Positions 45,866 to 53,991 are shown, numbered from the stretch's first letter. The stretch is 64,000 nt of DNA from Anaerosolibacter carboniphilus (GCF_014205875.1 NZ_JACHEN010000020.1:36265-100264), one strand, 5' to 3'. Program-made: numbers and translations. Notes: generated by a model not told the origin, from the sequence alone.

Positions 45866-47014
45866 CTAATATGTACTAATCTCTGATATGCATGTATCAG
45901 AATATTTTTTACCTTTATAGATATCCAAGATCGTAAATTTAATTGATGTTGTCCTGACCGGTTTTCCTAGCATGATAGATGTCTTGCCTAAATCATCTTT
46001 AAAAGTTTTTATAAGCGATGTTCCATCGGAAAACTCTATTTTTACAGCTTTTAGTCTACTATTTGCTTGAAATAACTCATAGCTTTTTTGATATCCATTG
46101 TAGATGTCAACCTTGTAGATCTCTTGGACAGAAGGGCTCTCAAATTTTATCCATTCACCAACCCCATCATCTTCTTTCCCTTCAACCCATGCTGTAGCCG
46201 TGTTTTGATCTGCTATGTTTTTAGGGATATAATTTGGCTTATTCGGATCCAAAATAGATGAAGCTGTTATACTCTCCCATCCTGTAGTCTTAAAATTCGA
46301 TGCTATGGCATCAATAAAATCTCCGCTTTGTTTTTTAAAAACACAAGTGTCTATATTGTCATCAGGATCCCCGAAAGTTACATATACCTTATTATCTTTC
46401 AACATTATCTCATACGGCCAGTAATATTGGTCCAAATCATCTACCTGCCACTTAATACCTCCATCAGGATACACTGCTGTAATAAATGGTCCATAATAGC
46501 CCGCGCAGTAGATTACGCCATCTTCATCTACTACTGGAGCAGGGGTTGACCCAACAAGTACGTTACCCCATTTTTCTCGACCTGTCTGCAGCTCTAACGC
46601 ATATAAATTGGCACTTACCTCAATATAAACCATGTCATTTGCTATGGTATATTCTGATGCCACTTCTAACTCCGTCTCTTGAATGTCTTTCCATACCTTT
46701 TCCCATAATTTATTTCCAGCCTTATCTTGTGCAAAAATATGAAAATCTAAAGCACTGTTATCTTTTCCGTACTTTTTTTCGGTATATATGTAAACCTCGT
46801 TTTTCGTTGTCACATTCTTAGATAGACTGTCTGCCTCACTATTATTACTTTCTTTACGGTCATCCTCCAGCTTTGCGCCACTCTCCTCTTTAACAGTAGA
46901 TTGATTATCATCAGTAGAAAGATTTTTCTCTGAACTCGAAGCAGAGTTCGTGCAAGCTGCTAAAACAATCATACAGCAGAGCATTAATATAACAATCAAT
47001 TTCCTTTTTTTCAT
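45866..47014 (-). CDS. Lipoprotein with PQQ-like repeat and NADase-type glycan-binding-like domain
   Basis: 382 residues from ATG 47014 (GGGGAG upstream). Lipobox LAAC at about residue 17, then a Ser/Asn/Lys-rich linker. Residues 70-250 resemble PQQ/beta-propeller strands (EVYIYTEKKYGK, NDMVYIEVSANLYALELQTGREKW, VVDEDGVIYCAG). The C-terminal 130 residues look like a discoidin/NADase-type carbohydrate-binding domain (ASSILDPN, NIADQNTATAWVEG, EWIKFESPSVQEIYKVDIYN). A surface protein anchored in the membrane; partner and ligand unknown. Confidence 0.7.
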   Translation of the reverse strand: MKKRKLIVILMLCCMIVLAACTNSASSSEKNLSTDDNQSTVKEESGAKLEDDRKESNNSEADSLSKNVTTKNEVYIYTEKKYGKDNSALDFHIFAQDKAGNKLWEKVWKDIQETELEVASEYTIANDMVYIEVSANLYALELQTGREKWGNVLVGSTPAPVVDEDGVIYCAGYYGPFITAVYPDGGIKWQVDDLDQYYWPYEIMLKDNKVYVTFGDPDDNIDTCVFKKQSGDFIDAIASNFKTTGWESITASSILDPNKPNYIPKNIADQNTATAWVEGKEDDGVGEWIKFESPSVQEIYKVDIYNGYQKSYELFQANSRLKAVKIEFSDGTSLIKTFKDDLGKTSIMLGKPVRTTSIKFTILDIYKGKKYSDTCISEISTY

Positions 47015-47094
47015 TGTTCCGCTCCCCTTATTATGTGTCGGTGTCATTCTATAGAAAGTCCTAAAGCATTGTATTCTTTAAAAAACAAATCATA

Positions 47095-48594
47095 CTAAAG
47101 GTTTGTTGATATCTTATTTTCAACAAACCCATATTTAATTGCCACCGTATTTACTATGACCAGGGCCTGCTCTCTTGTAAGCAGGCCTTGCGGTTCAATT
47201 TTGTTATCTCCAAGACCCCTTATGATCTCATTCGTTAAAGCAAATGTCATATAATCTTTAGCCCAAGGTGAAACTCTATTAAAATCTACAAATGTCATAG
47301 AAGATGGGGTATTGCTGATTTGGACATTAATGTTATTCTTCTCTAATAATTTACATATCATTGTTATCATCTGTTCCCTTGTCAAATTTCCTGACGGATT
47401 AAATTTATCAGAAGATACACCACTAACAATGCCTAGTCTATAGGCTGCTAATACTTTCGGATTATCTACATCTTCAAATGGATTCGTCTCTGATGCCTCT
47501 AAAATTTCTTTGTTTACTGCTTGCTGAAGTGACATCAACAGCTCTGTTACTTCTTCCCTAGTAATATACTTTTTACTGAGACTTTCATTTATCAGTGAGC
47601 TAGGTACAATATTTTGTAATTTAAGATTATTCACATGAGTTTTCGCCCAGTCCGATATACCAAGATTTTGAGGTTGATCTGGCAGTTTATTTACCCCTGG
47701 TTTATATTTACCACTTGACACCTCTTTCAAAAATGCAATTACTTCCTTGGCATTATTACCAGATTCCAACGCTACAGTCAGCGGTGTTTCTCCTGCACTA
47801 TTTTTACTATTAAAATCTGCTCCGTAATCAATAAGTATCTTAGCTGCATCAACTGAATTAAACCAAGCCGCTTCATGAAGTGGTGTATTACCTAATCTAC
47901 CCTCTTGCGCTTGAAGATTTCCACCATGTTTGATCAGCAGTTCTGTAATCTCTTTCGCGTTATTTGCAGCCGCATCATGCAATGGTATCCTTCCGTTTGC
48001 ACCTATTTTATTTACCTCTGCTCCGTTCTCCAACATGAGTCTAGAAATATCGGCTCTATTTTGGCTTACTGCATAATAGAAGACACTGCATCCGAAGTTA
48101 TCTACGGCATTCACATCTGCACCGCTGTTTATTAAAAGTTTTGCATATTCATAATCATCGGGGGTATTATTATTTGCCACATAGTATAAAGGTGTATTCC
48201 CATAAGCATTTTTTGCATTCACATCTGCTTTACCTGTTTCAACGATTATCTTAGCAAACTCCACTGGTTGATCCCAAAAAGCCGCTTCATGTAAAGGTGT
48301 ATTCCCTTGAAAAGTTTCTTTAATGCTGGGGTCTGCTCCTTTGTCTATTAATAATTTCACAATATCAATATTTCCATAATGAACTGCAATAAGTAATGGC
48401 GTCCGTCCATCTTTATCCCTCGCATTGATATCTGCACCATTCGCTATCTCATTTTTTGCCATTTCTAAATCACCCTCTACAGCGGCTATATGCAGAAATG
48501 TAGCGCTATTTTGAGTATTATTTGCATCAGCAAATGCACCAAAACTGTTTAACAAAACAAAAGCAATAATTAAAAAACAGGTTTTTTTATTCAT
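47095..48594 (-). CDS. Secreted ankyrin-repeat protein with SLH domains
   Basis: 499 residues. Signal peptide to about residue 22 (LLNSFGAFA). Eight ankyrin repeats span about 30-300 (DKDGRTPLLIAVHYGNIDIV, GNTPLHEAAFWDQPVEFAKI, GNTPLYYVANNN, LGNTPLHEAAWFNSVDAAKI). From about 310 there are two to three S-layer homology modules (ISDWAKTHVNNLKLQNIVPS, AAYRLGIVSGVSSDKFNPSG, FDFNRVSPWAKDY-like segment, NEIIRGLGDNKIEPQGLLTR). The SLH part would hold it on the cell wall, exposing ankyrin repeats outside the cell for protein binding. Confidence 0.88.
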   Translation of the reverse strand: MNKKTCFLIIAFVLLNSFGAFADANNTQNSATFLHIAAVEGDLEMAKNEIANGADINARDKDGRTPLLIAVHYGNIDIVKLLIDKGADPSIKETFQGNTPLHEAAFWDQPVEFAKIIVETGKADVNAKNAYGNTPLYYVANNNTPDDYEYAKLLINSGADVNAVDNFGCSVFYYAVSQNRADISRLMLENGAEVNKIGANGRIPLHDAAANNAKEITELLIKHGGNLQAQEGRLGNTPLHEAAWFNSVDAAKILIDYGADFNSKNSAGETPLTVALESGNNAKEVIAFLKEVSSGKYKPGVNKLPDQPQNLGISDWAKTHVNNLKLQNIVPSSLINESLSKKYITREEVTELLMSLQQAVNKEILEASETNPFEDVDNPKVLAAYRLGIVSGVSSDKFNPSGNLTREQMITMICKLLEKNNINVQISNTPSSMTFVDFNRVSPWAKDYMTFALTNEIIRGLGDNKIEPQGLLTREQALVIVNTVAIKYGFVENKISTNL

Positions 48595-49229
48595 TCATAT
48601 CCTCCCACAAATAAATTAGTGAACTCGTTAAAACCATAGTAATAATATAACTTATCTTTTTCGTTCTGGCTACTCCCCTCATTTCTTATCTCACATATCA
48701 TTTATAGGTTAACTCTTTGATATATTTTCAATATATACATCACGAATACCCTTTTCCCTTCCATCAAAATTAAACTTTATCCATAACAGAACCTACTCTG
48801 TAATATTGTCCCAATTCATCATTCTCTCTCTAAATGAAATGAGAATACTTTTAAAAGTTTTTCAGAAGCGATTAAATTATGTTCTCATGTTAAATATTGT
48901 CCTACTTCATTTTTCGAACACCATAGGTAAGGTTGCCAATATCCACTTCTATCTGGCGTTCTCTTCAAAATCAAAAATTGCAAGTCTGAGTTTCTTGTGA
49001 ATATAAAAGCTTGTATATTTCTTCTCTCTACCATTTTTTTCACATCCTACTCAGCGCAATAGCAAAACATTCAACGAAGATACACTTAAGTACTATAGAT
49101 TTAACTTCTACATCTTCCACCTATTTCCTTCTAACTAAAAAGAGTAGGAATTCACTCCTACCCAATCTGATTTGATATATATTATGCTATTGGAAAGATA
49201 TATATGAAAGGAAACCACTAGCTCCCAAT
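48595..49229. other. 635-base intergenic region
   Basis: No gene is supported. A near-direct repeat AATATTGTCC(C/T)A(A/C)TTCAT occurs at 48802-48819 and 48893-48910. A short hairpin GTAGGA / TCCTAC at 49144-49161 may end the gene at 49230. AT-rich otherwise; it could hold the promoter of the ankyrin/SLH gene. Confidence 0.5.
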
Positions 49230-49922
49230 TTAATAAATTGCAGCTATCATTAGAATTATTCCAATGATAGGGTACATATACCAAGATATTCTCTGCATCG
49301 TGATATAAAGATCTGAGGGTTCTGGGTTTCTAACATGTAAAAAATTTTTAAGCATAAAGAAAAACAATGGGAACTTGATATCTATTGCCGTTAAAACAAA
49401 TAATATTATAGCGAACATCAAAAGTTCAAATCTACCACGAATTGTTTCATTTGAAAAGGTAGAAAAGTCTACTACGTTTTTCAATGGTATTCTATAATCC
49501 GCATTATAGGATATTTCTTCATCAATTATATAATCATATTCCATTAATGGATCCCCATTTTTATCAAACAAAAATGGCATGTTCTTACTATATTCACCTT
49601 CAAAAATAATGTTTCCTTCTTCGTTCTTAATACTTTCTATACCTATTTCTAAATTAACAGCATCTCTAAAAGTTACAGTATATTTCTTATTCAAGTCATT
49701 TGGCAACCTATAAATCACATCTACACCACTTTGCTGATCGATTCCCTTCTTTACTGTAATGTGGTGAAAATCCCCATGCTTCGATTTGCCCACATAATGG
49801 GTATCAGAACCTTCTGCCTCTTTTTTTAGAAAAGTATCATCGAAATATACACCCGTGGTGAAAAAAGTCTTAAAGTACAAAATCAATATTGCCATTAACA
49901 AAGTTGCTAATAGAATCTTCAA
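49230..49922 (-). CDS. Membrane protein of unknown function
   Basis: 230 residues from a TTG at 49922, which has no good ribosome site. An extended start at an ATT (49967) sits six bases after GGGGGG and would add 15 residues (TIDRIKQRIPKSIS). One N-terminal helix, an extracytoplasmic beta-rich domain of about 130 residues, then two helices at the C-terminus with NFLHVRNPEPSDLYITMQRI between them, which recalls the DUF6199 pattern (weak). Function unknown. Confidence 0.65.
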   Translation of the reverse strand: MKILLATLLMAILILYFKTFFTTGVYFDDTFLKKEAEGSDTHYVGKSKHGDFHHITVKKGIDQQSGVDVIYRLPNDLNKKYTVTFRDAVNLEIGIESIKNEEGNIIFEGEYSKNMPFLFDKNGDPLMEYDYIIDEEISYNADYRIPLKNVVDFSTFSNETIRGRFELLMFAIILFVLTAIDIKFPLFFFMLKNFLHVRNPEPSDLYITMQRISWYMYPIIGIILMIAAIY

Positions 49923-50105
49923 GGATATACTTTTAGGAATTCTTTGCTTAATTCTATCAATCGTAATAAAACGCCCCCCTTATTATGTAATATGCAAGTA
50001 ATTGTTACTTTATAATTTTATTAAATCAAACATATATCTCAGCCATAATCAAGTCTATAATGACAACTCATCCGTTAAACTTATTTTTATAATTCTAGGA
50101 TACAT

Positions 50106-50495
50106 TTATTGCAATATCCATCCTTTTACTGTATCATACTGCCTTCTTGTAGATGTAACCTCTTTTAACCATTCTTCAATGGATGTTTTATTAAAGTAAT
50201 ACTTTTTGTTTATGATCAAATATGGAAACATTGGTCCAGAAAATGTACCATACTGCTCAAGTTGTTTCTTTTCCGTATTTATAATTCCCAACACTTCATT
50301 CTCTGAGATATTAAGATATTTGGCGACGTCTGAAACAGTAATAAGATTCCCGTTATCAGCTTTCGTAAGTTCAACTTTTTCAGGTTTTGATTGTATAGCC
50401 GATTGAATAGCATAGCCAATCATTATGCCATTGAATATTATCGATATACCTAAAAACACAATACAAATTAACAAATATTTTCTATAATTTTTCAT
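50106..50495 (-). CDS. Membrane-anchored helix-turn-helix (excisionase-like) protein
   Basis: 129 residues from ATG 50495 (AAGGAG). Anchor helix at 7-30 (YLLICIVFLGISIIFNGIMI), then a linker and a MerR/excisionase-like fold: NLITVSDVAKYLNISENEVL, then FPYLIINKKYYFNKTSIEEW. If the topology is as it looks, the HTH-like domain would be outside the membrane, which is odd for a DNA binder. It is found in clostridia as a family of unknown role. Single gene. Confidence 0.65.
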   Translation of the reverse strand: MKNYRKYLLICIVFLGISIIFNGIMIGYAIQSAIQSKPEKVELTKADNGNLITVSDVAKYLNISENEVLGIINTEKKQLEQYGTFSGPMFPYLIINKKYYFNKTSIEEWLKEVTSTRRQYDTVKGWILQ

Positions 50496-50691
50496 TCTAT
50501 CAATCTCCTTAAAAATTTCTTTTCTTGCTCTTAAATACAATAAAGTAGCCTTAAGCAATGATTTAATACATTATTAGCTACTTTGTTTTTTGACCTAGAA
50601 AGTCTTCTTAATATTTCTCAATATTTTACATATCGACTTATCATTTTATAATATTAATTTCTACAAATTCCATTTATTCCCTTCTAAAATA

Positions 50692-50725
50692 AAAAACTAG
50701 AACGAATCTTTTCGTTCTAGTTTTT
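50692..50725 (-). terminator. Terminator of tRNA-5S operon
   Basis: CTAGAACGA / TCGTTCTAG stem, extended by A/T pairs and followed by T residues, nine bases past the 5S gene. Confidence 0.85.
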
Positions 50726-50733
50726 ATGTAAAA

Positions 50734-50849
50734 CCAGCGACGACCTACTCTCCCAAGGCGCTACCGCCTAAGTACCATCAGCGCTGAAGGGCTTAACTTC
50801 TGTGTTCGGTATGGGAACAGGTGTGACCCCTTCGCTATAGTCACTGGAT
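50734..50849 (-). rRNA. 5S ribosomal RNA
   Basis: 116 bases. Conserved blocks on the minus strand: CACACCTGTTCCCATACCGAA, GAAGTTAAGC, and GGGAGAGTAGG. Terminal stem CCAGTGAC/GTCGCTGG. Its upstream neighbour is tRNA-Pro, not 23S rRNA, and no 16S or 23S lies in the window. Confidence 0.93.
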
Positions 50850-50947
50850 TATGCACTTCGTGCAGATTAAGTTTAGTTTGAGATTGATTCAGGGTCTTCC
50901 TCTTAGGTCTTCAGGTCTTTAACCTGAGCCATAAGCACTTAATATGG

Positions 50948-51021
50948 TCGGGGTGGCAGGATTTGAACCCGCGGCCCTCTGGTCCCAAACCAGATGCGCT
51001 ACCAAACTGCGCTACACCCCG
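50948..51021 (-). tRNA. tRNA-Pro (UGG)
   Basis: Acceptor CGGGGTG / CACCCCG, anticodon loop TTTGGGA with TGG, T-loop GGTTCAAATCC. Last tRNA before 5S. Confidence 0.95.
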
Positions 51022-51039
51022 ATATGAATGAAATTTTGG

Positions 51040-51112
51040 CAGGGGTAGCAGGACTTGAACCCACGACACGTGGTTTTGGAGACCACTGTTCTACCAACTG
51101 AACTATACCCCT
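51040..51112 (-). tRNA. tRNA-Trp (CCA)
   Basis: Acceptor AGGGGTA / TACCCCT, stem GTGGT / ACCAC around CTCCAAA, discriminator G. Confidence 0.95.
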
Positions 51113-51121
51113 GTGAAAATG

Positions 51122-51195
51122 ATGCCCTTCACGGGCTTGAAATCCAGTCCTACCGGTTATGAGCCAGAGACTGTAACCCCCTGAGCCAAAGGCCC
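51122..51195 (-). pseudogene. Decayed tRNA-Met-like gene (CAU)
   Basis: Minus strand reads as a CAT-anticodon tRNA (GGCTCATAACC loop, D-arm start TGGCTCAG, T-loop TTCAAG) but the stems are broken: acceptor GGGCCTT against AAGGGCA has two mismatches, the D-stem lacks its GAGC arm, and the T-stem TGGAT/CCGTG barely pairs. It fills the tRNA slot between Ser and Trp. Confidence 0.75.
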
Positions 51196-51209
51196 TCAAG
51201 ATGTTATGG

Positions 51210-51298
51210 CGGAGAAGGAGGGATTCGAACCCTCGCACCAGTTACCCGGTCTAACGGTTTAGCAAACCGTCCTCTTCAGCCTACTTGAGTACTTCTCC
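51210..51298 (-). tRNA. tRNA-Ser (GCU)
   Basis: Class II tRNA of 89 bases with a long variable arm; acceptor GGAGAAG / CTTCTCC, anticodon loop TTGCTAA. Confidence 0.95.
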
Positions 51299-51306
51299 AT
51301 ATTTGG

Positions 51307-51379
51307 TGACCCATCCGCGGCTCGAACGCGGGACACCTTGATTAAAAGTCAAGTGCTCTACCTACTGAGCTAATGGGTC
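51307..51379 (-). tRNA. tRNA-Lys (UUU)
   Basis: Acceptor GACCCAT / ATGGGTC, stem CTTGA / TCAAG around CTTTTAA. Confidence 0.95.
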
Positions 51380-51388
51380 ATATCTTGG

Positions 51389-51459
51389 AGCGGATGATGG
51401 GAATCGAACCCACGCGATCAGCTTGGAAGGCTGAAGTTCTACCATTAAACTACATCCGC
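51389..51459 (-). tRNA. tRNA-Gly (UCC)
   Basis: Acceptor GCGGATG / CATCCGC, stem TCAGC / GCTGA around CTTCCAA. Confidence 0.95.
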
Positions 51460-51468
51460 ACAAAATGG

Positions 51469-51540
51469 AGCTAGTGAAGGGAATCGAACCCCCAACCTGC
51501 TGATTACAAGTCAGCTGCTCTACCGTTGAGCCACACTAGC
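51469..51540 (-). tRNA. tRNA-Thr (UGU)
   Basis: Acceptor GCTAGTG / CACTAGC, anticodon loop CTTGTAA. Confidence 0.95.
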
Positions 51541-51618
51541 ATAATGGGTTATAAGTTGTAAGTTGAAGGTTGTAAGTTTTTAGCTTATCTCTTTCAACTT
51601 TTAAACTTTCAACTATCT
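51541..51618. repeat. Short repeat-rich spacer inside the tRNA array
   Basis: Repeated AAGTTGTAAG / AAGTTGAAGG units followed by their inverse (CTTTCAACTTTTAAAC, TTTCAACT). The other spacers in the array are only about 8-25 bases, so this 78-90 base spacer stands out. Confidence 0.5.
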
Positions 51619-51627
51619 GAAAAATGG

Positions 51628-51701
51628 CGACCCGGAAGGGGCTCGAACCCTCGACCTCCAGCGTGACAGGCTGGCATTCTAACCAACTGAACTACCGGGC
51701 C
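51628..51701 (-). tRNA. tRNA-Asp (GUC)
   Basis: Acceptor GGCCCGG / CCGGGTC, stem CCAGC / GCTGG around CTGTCAC. Confidence 0.95.
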
Positions 51702-51709
51702 AAATATGG

Positions 51710-51782
51710 TGGGCGCAATAGGGATCGAACCTATGACCCCCTGCTTGTAAGGCAGGTGCTCTCCCAGCTGAGCTATGCGCCC
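51710..51782 (-). tRNA. tRNA-Val (UAC)
   Basis: Acceptor GGGCGCA / TGCGCCC, anticodon loop CTTACAA. Confidence 0.95.
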
Positions 51783-51789
51783 GAAATGG

Positions 51790-51861
51790 TGACCCATCCG
51801 GGAATCGAACCCGGGTTACCGCCGTGAAAGGGCGGTGTCTTGACCGCTTGACCAATGGGCC
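51790..51861 (-). tRNA. tRNA-Glu (UUC)
   Basis: Acceptor GGCCCAT / ATGGGTC, stem CCGCC / GGCGG around CTTTCAC. Confidence 0.95.
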
Positions 51862-51869
51862 GTGTATGG

Positions 51870-51942
51870 TTGCGGAGACAGGACTTGAACCTGTGACCTT
51901 CGGGTTATGAGCCCGACGAGCTGCCAACTGCTCCACTCCGCG
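51870..51942 (-). tRNA. Initiator tRNA-fMet (CAU)
   Basis: C1-A72 mismatch at the acceptor end (CGCGGAG / CTCCGCA) and three G-C pairs in the anticodon stem (CGGG-CTCATAA-CCCG) mark the initiator. It is the only intact CAU tRNA in the array. Confidence 0.95.
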
Positions 51943-51951
51943 ATATAATGG

Positions 51952-52023
51952 CTCCAGAGCGGGGACTCGAACCCTGAACCTACCGGTTAACAGCCGGGTG
52001 CTCCACCATTGAGCTACTCTGGA
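51952..52023 (-). tRNA. tRNA-Asn (GUU)
   Basis: Acceptor TCCAGAG / CTCTGGA, stem CCGG / CCGG around CTGTTAA. First gene of the array. Confidence 0.95.
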
Positions 52024-52056
52024 ATATTTCTACGTCCTTTTGAAGTGACAAAAACT

Positions 52057-52086
52057 ATAATACCATATACACTTAGATATTGTCCA
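52057..52086 (-). promoter_or_regulatory. Promoter of the tRNA-5S operon
   Basis: Minus strand TGGACA, 18 bases, TATTAT, 34 bases before tRNA-Asn; both boxes match the sigma-A consensus in five of six positions. Confidence 0.65.
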
Positions 52087-52255
52087 TATGTAATTTATTC
52101 CAAATCCCCTCTTTTCTTCACAATATAATTATTTAGGTTTACGATTTGGAATAAATATCTGTTACATATTTTGTTATGTCGGAGATGTTCGTGAACTTGA
52201 AGGTTTTAATACTGTATATATATATTTGAAATAAACGCATTAAATATGTCCATGA

Positions 52256-52792
52256 TTACTTCCCTCCTACCTCTTTTCTCAGTTTGTTTAAAGCAGCTTG
52301 TTTGATTTTATTGACAGCTTGTTTTGTAATTCCTAGCTCTTTAGCCACCATTTCTTCTTCTTTATCCTTAATAATACATTCATGAATGATTTGTTTTTGC
52401 CTATCCGTTAATGTTTCTATGGCTTGGAGTACTTCTTTATCTGCAAAAATCTCGCGATAGTCTATATTTTCTTTATCCCCATAGATTTCTTCTATAAAAT
52501 CCATAGGGGCATCGGCAATAGTGTTGATTCTTTCCTCTTCAAAATCGGCGTCCAATACATTTAAGTACAAACCTTCTTTTTCTCTGATTTCGCTCTCCAT
52601 TGTCTTTATATCCATGGCTGCAAAGACAATGGATTTCCTTATATAACTGTAGAGCTTGATTCGAAACAGGTAATCATTAAACTTTTGATTGAGGACATCT
52701 AGAACTCTATCATTCTTGAAGATAATTCCCTGGACATATAGCTCCTTATTTGCCGCATCTTCTTCTAAAAACTGCTTTGCTAAACGATCCAC
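52256..52792 (-). CDS. Small sigma-70-like factor
   Basis: 178 residues from a GTG at 52792, five bases after GGAGGGG. Region 2-like helices at about 25-65 (FNDYLFRIKLYSYIRKSIVF) and a C-terminal region 4: IETLTDRQKQIIHECIIKDK and MVAKELGITKQAVNKIKQAALNKLRKE, the HTH that reads the -35. Length is that of the TcdR/BotR/UviA group of clostridial sigma factors, but the sequence alone does not prove membership. It may direct transcription of a nearby or distant target; an SOS-like box lies about 320 bases upstream. Confidence 0.78.
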   Translation of the reverse strand: MDRLAKQFLEEDAANKELYVQGIIFKNDRVLDVLNQKFNDYLFRIKLYSYIRKSIVFAAMDIKTMESEIREKEGLYLNVLDADFEEERINTIADAPMDFIEEIYGDKENIDYREIFADKEVLQAIETLTDRQKQIIHECIIKDKEEEMVAKELGITKQAVNKIKQAALNKLRKEVGGK

Positions 52793-52985
52793 TTTATCCC
52801 CTCCTTGTGTAACCCCCTGTAACCTGTTTACCCATAAGATACATTTACTAATTGCCCAAATATATTTAAGCTCCCCTCCTATATAAGACAACTGAAAAGT
52901 AAATTTGGTCAACCTTTTTACATGCATTTTTGATTTTTTTAACTTTGTGTCAATTATTACATTTAGATTATAATTCATACTCAGA

Positions 52986-53066
52986 TTATTCCTTCCAAAA
53001 TCCCTTCGCCATAAGAAACACAATGAGATCCTTATCAGCTACTTCTCTTAAATCCATTTTTCCCAT
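52986..53066 (-). CDS. Possible micro-protein (26 aa)
   Basis: ATG 53066 after GTGGTGATG; MGKMDLREVADKDLIVFLMA starts it. The DKDLIxFLMxxGF pattern resembles the start of small DUF5659-like proteins found on mobile elements, here cut short. Weakly supported. Confidence 0.35.
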   Translation of the reverse strand: MGKMDLREVADKDLIVFLMAKGFWKE

Positions 53067-53112
53067 GTCATCACCACTATTAATAAGGCACATTAGCTAA
53101 GGATATTTTACT

Positions 53113-53126
53113 GGCACATATGTTCG
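53113..53126. promoter_or_regulatory. Second SOS-box-like sequence
   Basis: GGCACATATGTTCG matches the Firmicute LexA box CGAACATATGTTCG at 12 of 14 positions, with a perfect right half. It lies between the divergent sigma and LexA-like genes. Confidence 0.45.
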
Positions 53127-53210
53127 GCAGCAAATATACGAATATGGTTTCTAGAGTGAACTAACTCATCTTTGTTCTTCATTCTTTCCATATTCAGCCT
53201 AATTCGGAAT

Positions 53211-53239
53211 TTTACTATCGAACTCACGTTCGGTATAAT
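53211..53239 (+). promoter_or_regulatory. Promoter with SOS (LexA) box in its spacer
   Basis: TTTACT (53211), 17 bases, TATAAT (53234). The spacer contains CGAACTCACGTTCG (53219-53232), a perfect CGAAC-N4-GTTCG LexA box. Binding there must block the promoter. Confidence 0.85.
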
Positions 53240-53274
53240 CTATCTATAGTGACTCTACCATAGGAGGTGTATAT

Positions 53275-53481
53275 ATGCTAACAACAAGTCAAGACAAGAT
53301 TTTAAATGCTATCAAGTTCTATTATCGAATGTTCGGTTTCTCTCCATCCGTTCGAGACATCGCTGATCTTTGTGGAATGAAATCAATCAATACAGTGCGC
53401 CAACATCTTCAAACATTAAAGCAGAAAGGGCTCATTTCCATGGAAGAATCTAAAGCCAGGGCTATCAAGATCCTATCATAG
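53275..53481 (+). CDS. LexA-like DNA-binding domain protein (no protease domain)
   Basis: 68 residues from ATG 53275 (AGGAGG). The whole protein is a LexA N-terminal winged helix: SQDKILNAIKFYYRMFGFSP, then SVRDIADLCGMKSINTVRQH as the recognition part and LQTLKQKGLISM leading to the wing. The C-terminal S24 peptidase domain and the Ala-Gly cleavage site of LexA are absent, so self-cleavage is impossible. An SOS box overlaps its promoter. It may compete with or buffer LexA at SOS sites, or regulate itself and the divergent sigma gene. Confidence 0.88.
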   Translation: MLTTSQDKILNAIKFYYRMFGFSPSVRDIADLCGMKSINTVRQHLQTLKQKGLISMEESKARAIKILS

Positions 53482-53667
53482 ATCAGAATGTGAACTTATA
53501 AAAGATAAGAAACGTGTGATCATACATATTGACTCCATATTAACTCAAACAAGAGATTGATACTTGCAAATGAGTGTTGTTTAAAATATAATGGATACAT
53601 AGCACTATATCTAGTATGTTATGCTAAACTAACTACTTTATTTAGAACTTCAAGGGGGAATTACTAC

Positions 53668-53991
53668 ATGCTGGATGAACGAATCTACAAGGAGCATTAT
53701 GAAACAATTTTACATATGACCAGGAATTTAGGCATTGATACGACTGATGATTGTTTGCGTCAAGAACTTTCCAGTGCATCTAAGGAAGTTGCTGTTTTGC
53801 GTGAGAAGATCTTGAATATGAAAGCATCCCTCCATCAAAAAACAAATATGGATGAGTTTCGCCACCTTCAGTATGATTTAGAAGATGCTCAGGCTCTTCT
53901 AGATAACTTACTACACAAACTGCGAACAAGCGATGAAAGGTACCTATGTTTTAAAGAATATCTTCGTCGCAATCCTAAGGAAATTGAATAA
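53668..53991 (+). CDS. Hypothetical coiled-coil protein (107 aa)
   Basis: Start taken at ATG 53668, after AGGGGGAA; the frame is open further up (53557) without a ribosome site. Two heptad-type helices (ELSSASKEVAVLREKILNMK, LQYDLEDAQALLDNLLHKLR). No recognised family. Own terminator downstream. Confidence 0.65.
   Translation: MLDERIYKEHYETILHMTRNLGIDTTDDCLRQELSSASKEVAVLREKILNMKASLHQKTNMDEFRHLQYDLEDAQALLDNLLHKLRTSDERYLCFKEYLRRNPKEIE

Larger units (their letters stand above)
52793..53274. other. Intergenic region between sigma factor and LexA-like gene
   Basis: About 480 bases. It holds a possible micro-ORF (52986-53066), two SOS-box-like sequences (53113 and 53219) and the LexA-like promoter. 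Nothing else recognised. Confidence 0.5.

Noticed and set aside
48806..49000. 64-residue plus-strand frame in the 635-base gap
   Set aside because: No ribosome site, poor composition and a sequence that reads like AT-rich non-coding DNA.
51121..51200. Intact tRNA-Met in the array
   Set aside because: Three of four stems do not pair; listed as a decayed gene instead.
51541..51618. CRISPR-like repeat in the tRNA array
   Set aside because: Units are only about 10 bases, adjacent and without spacers; no cas genes are present.
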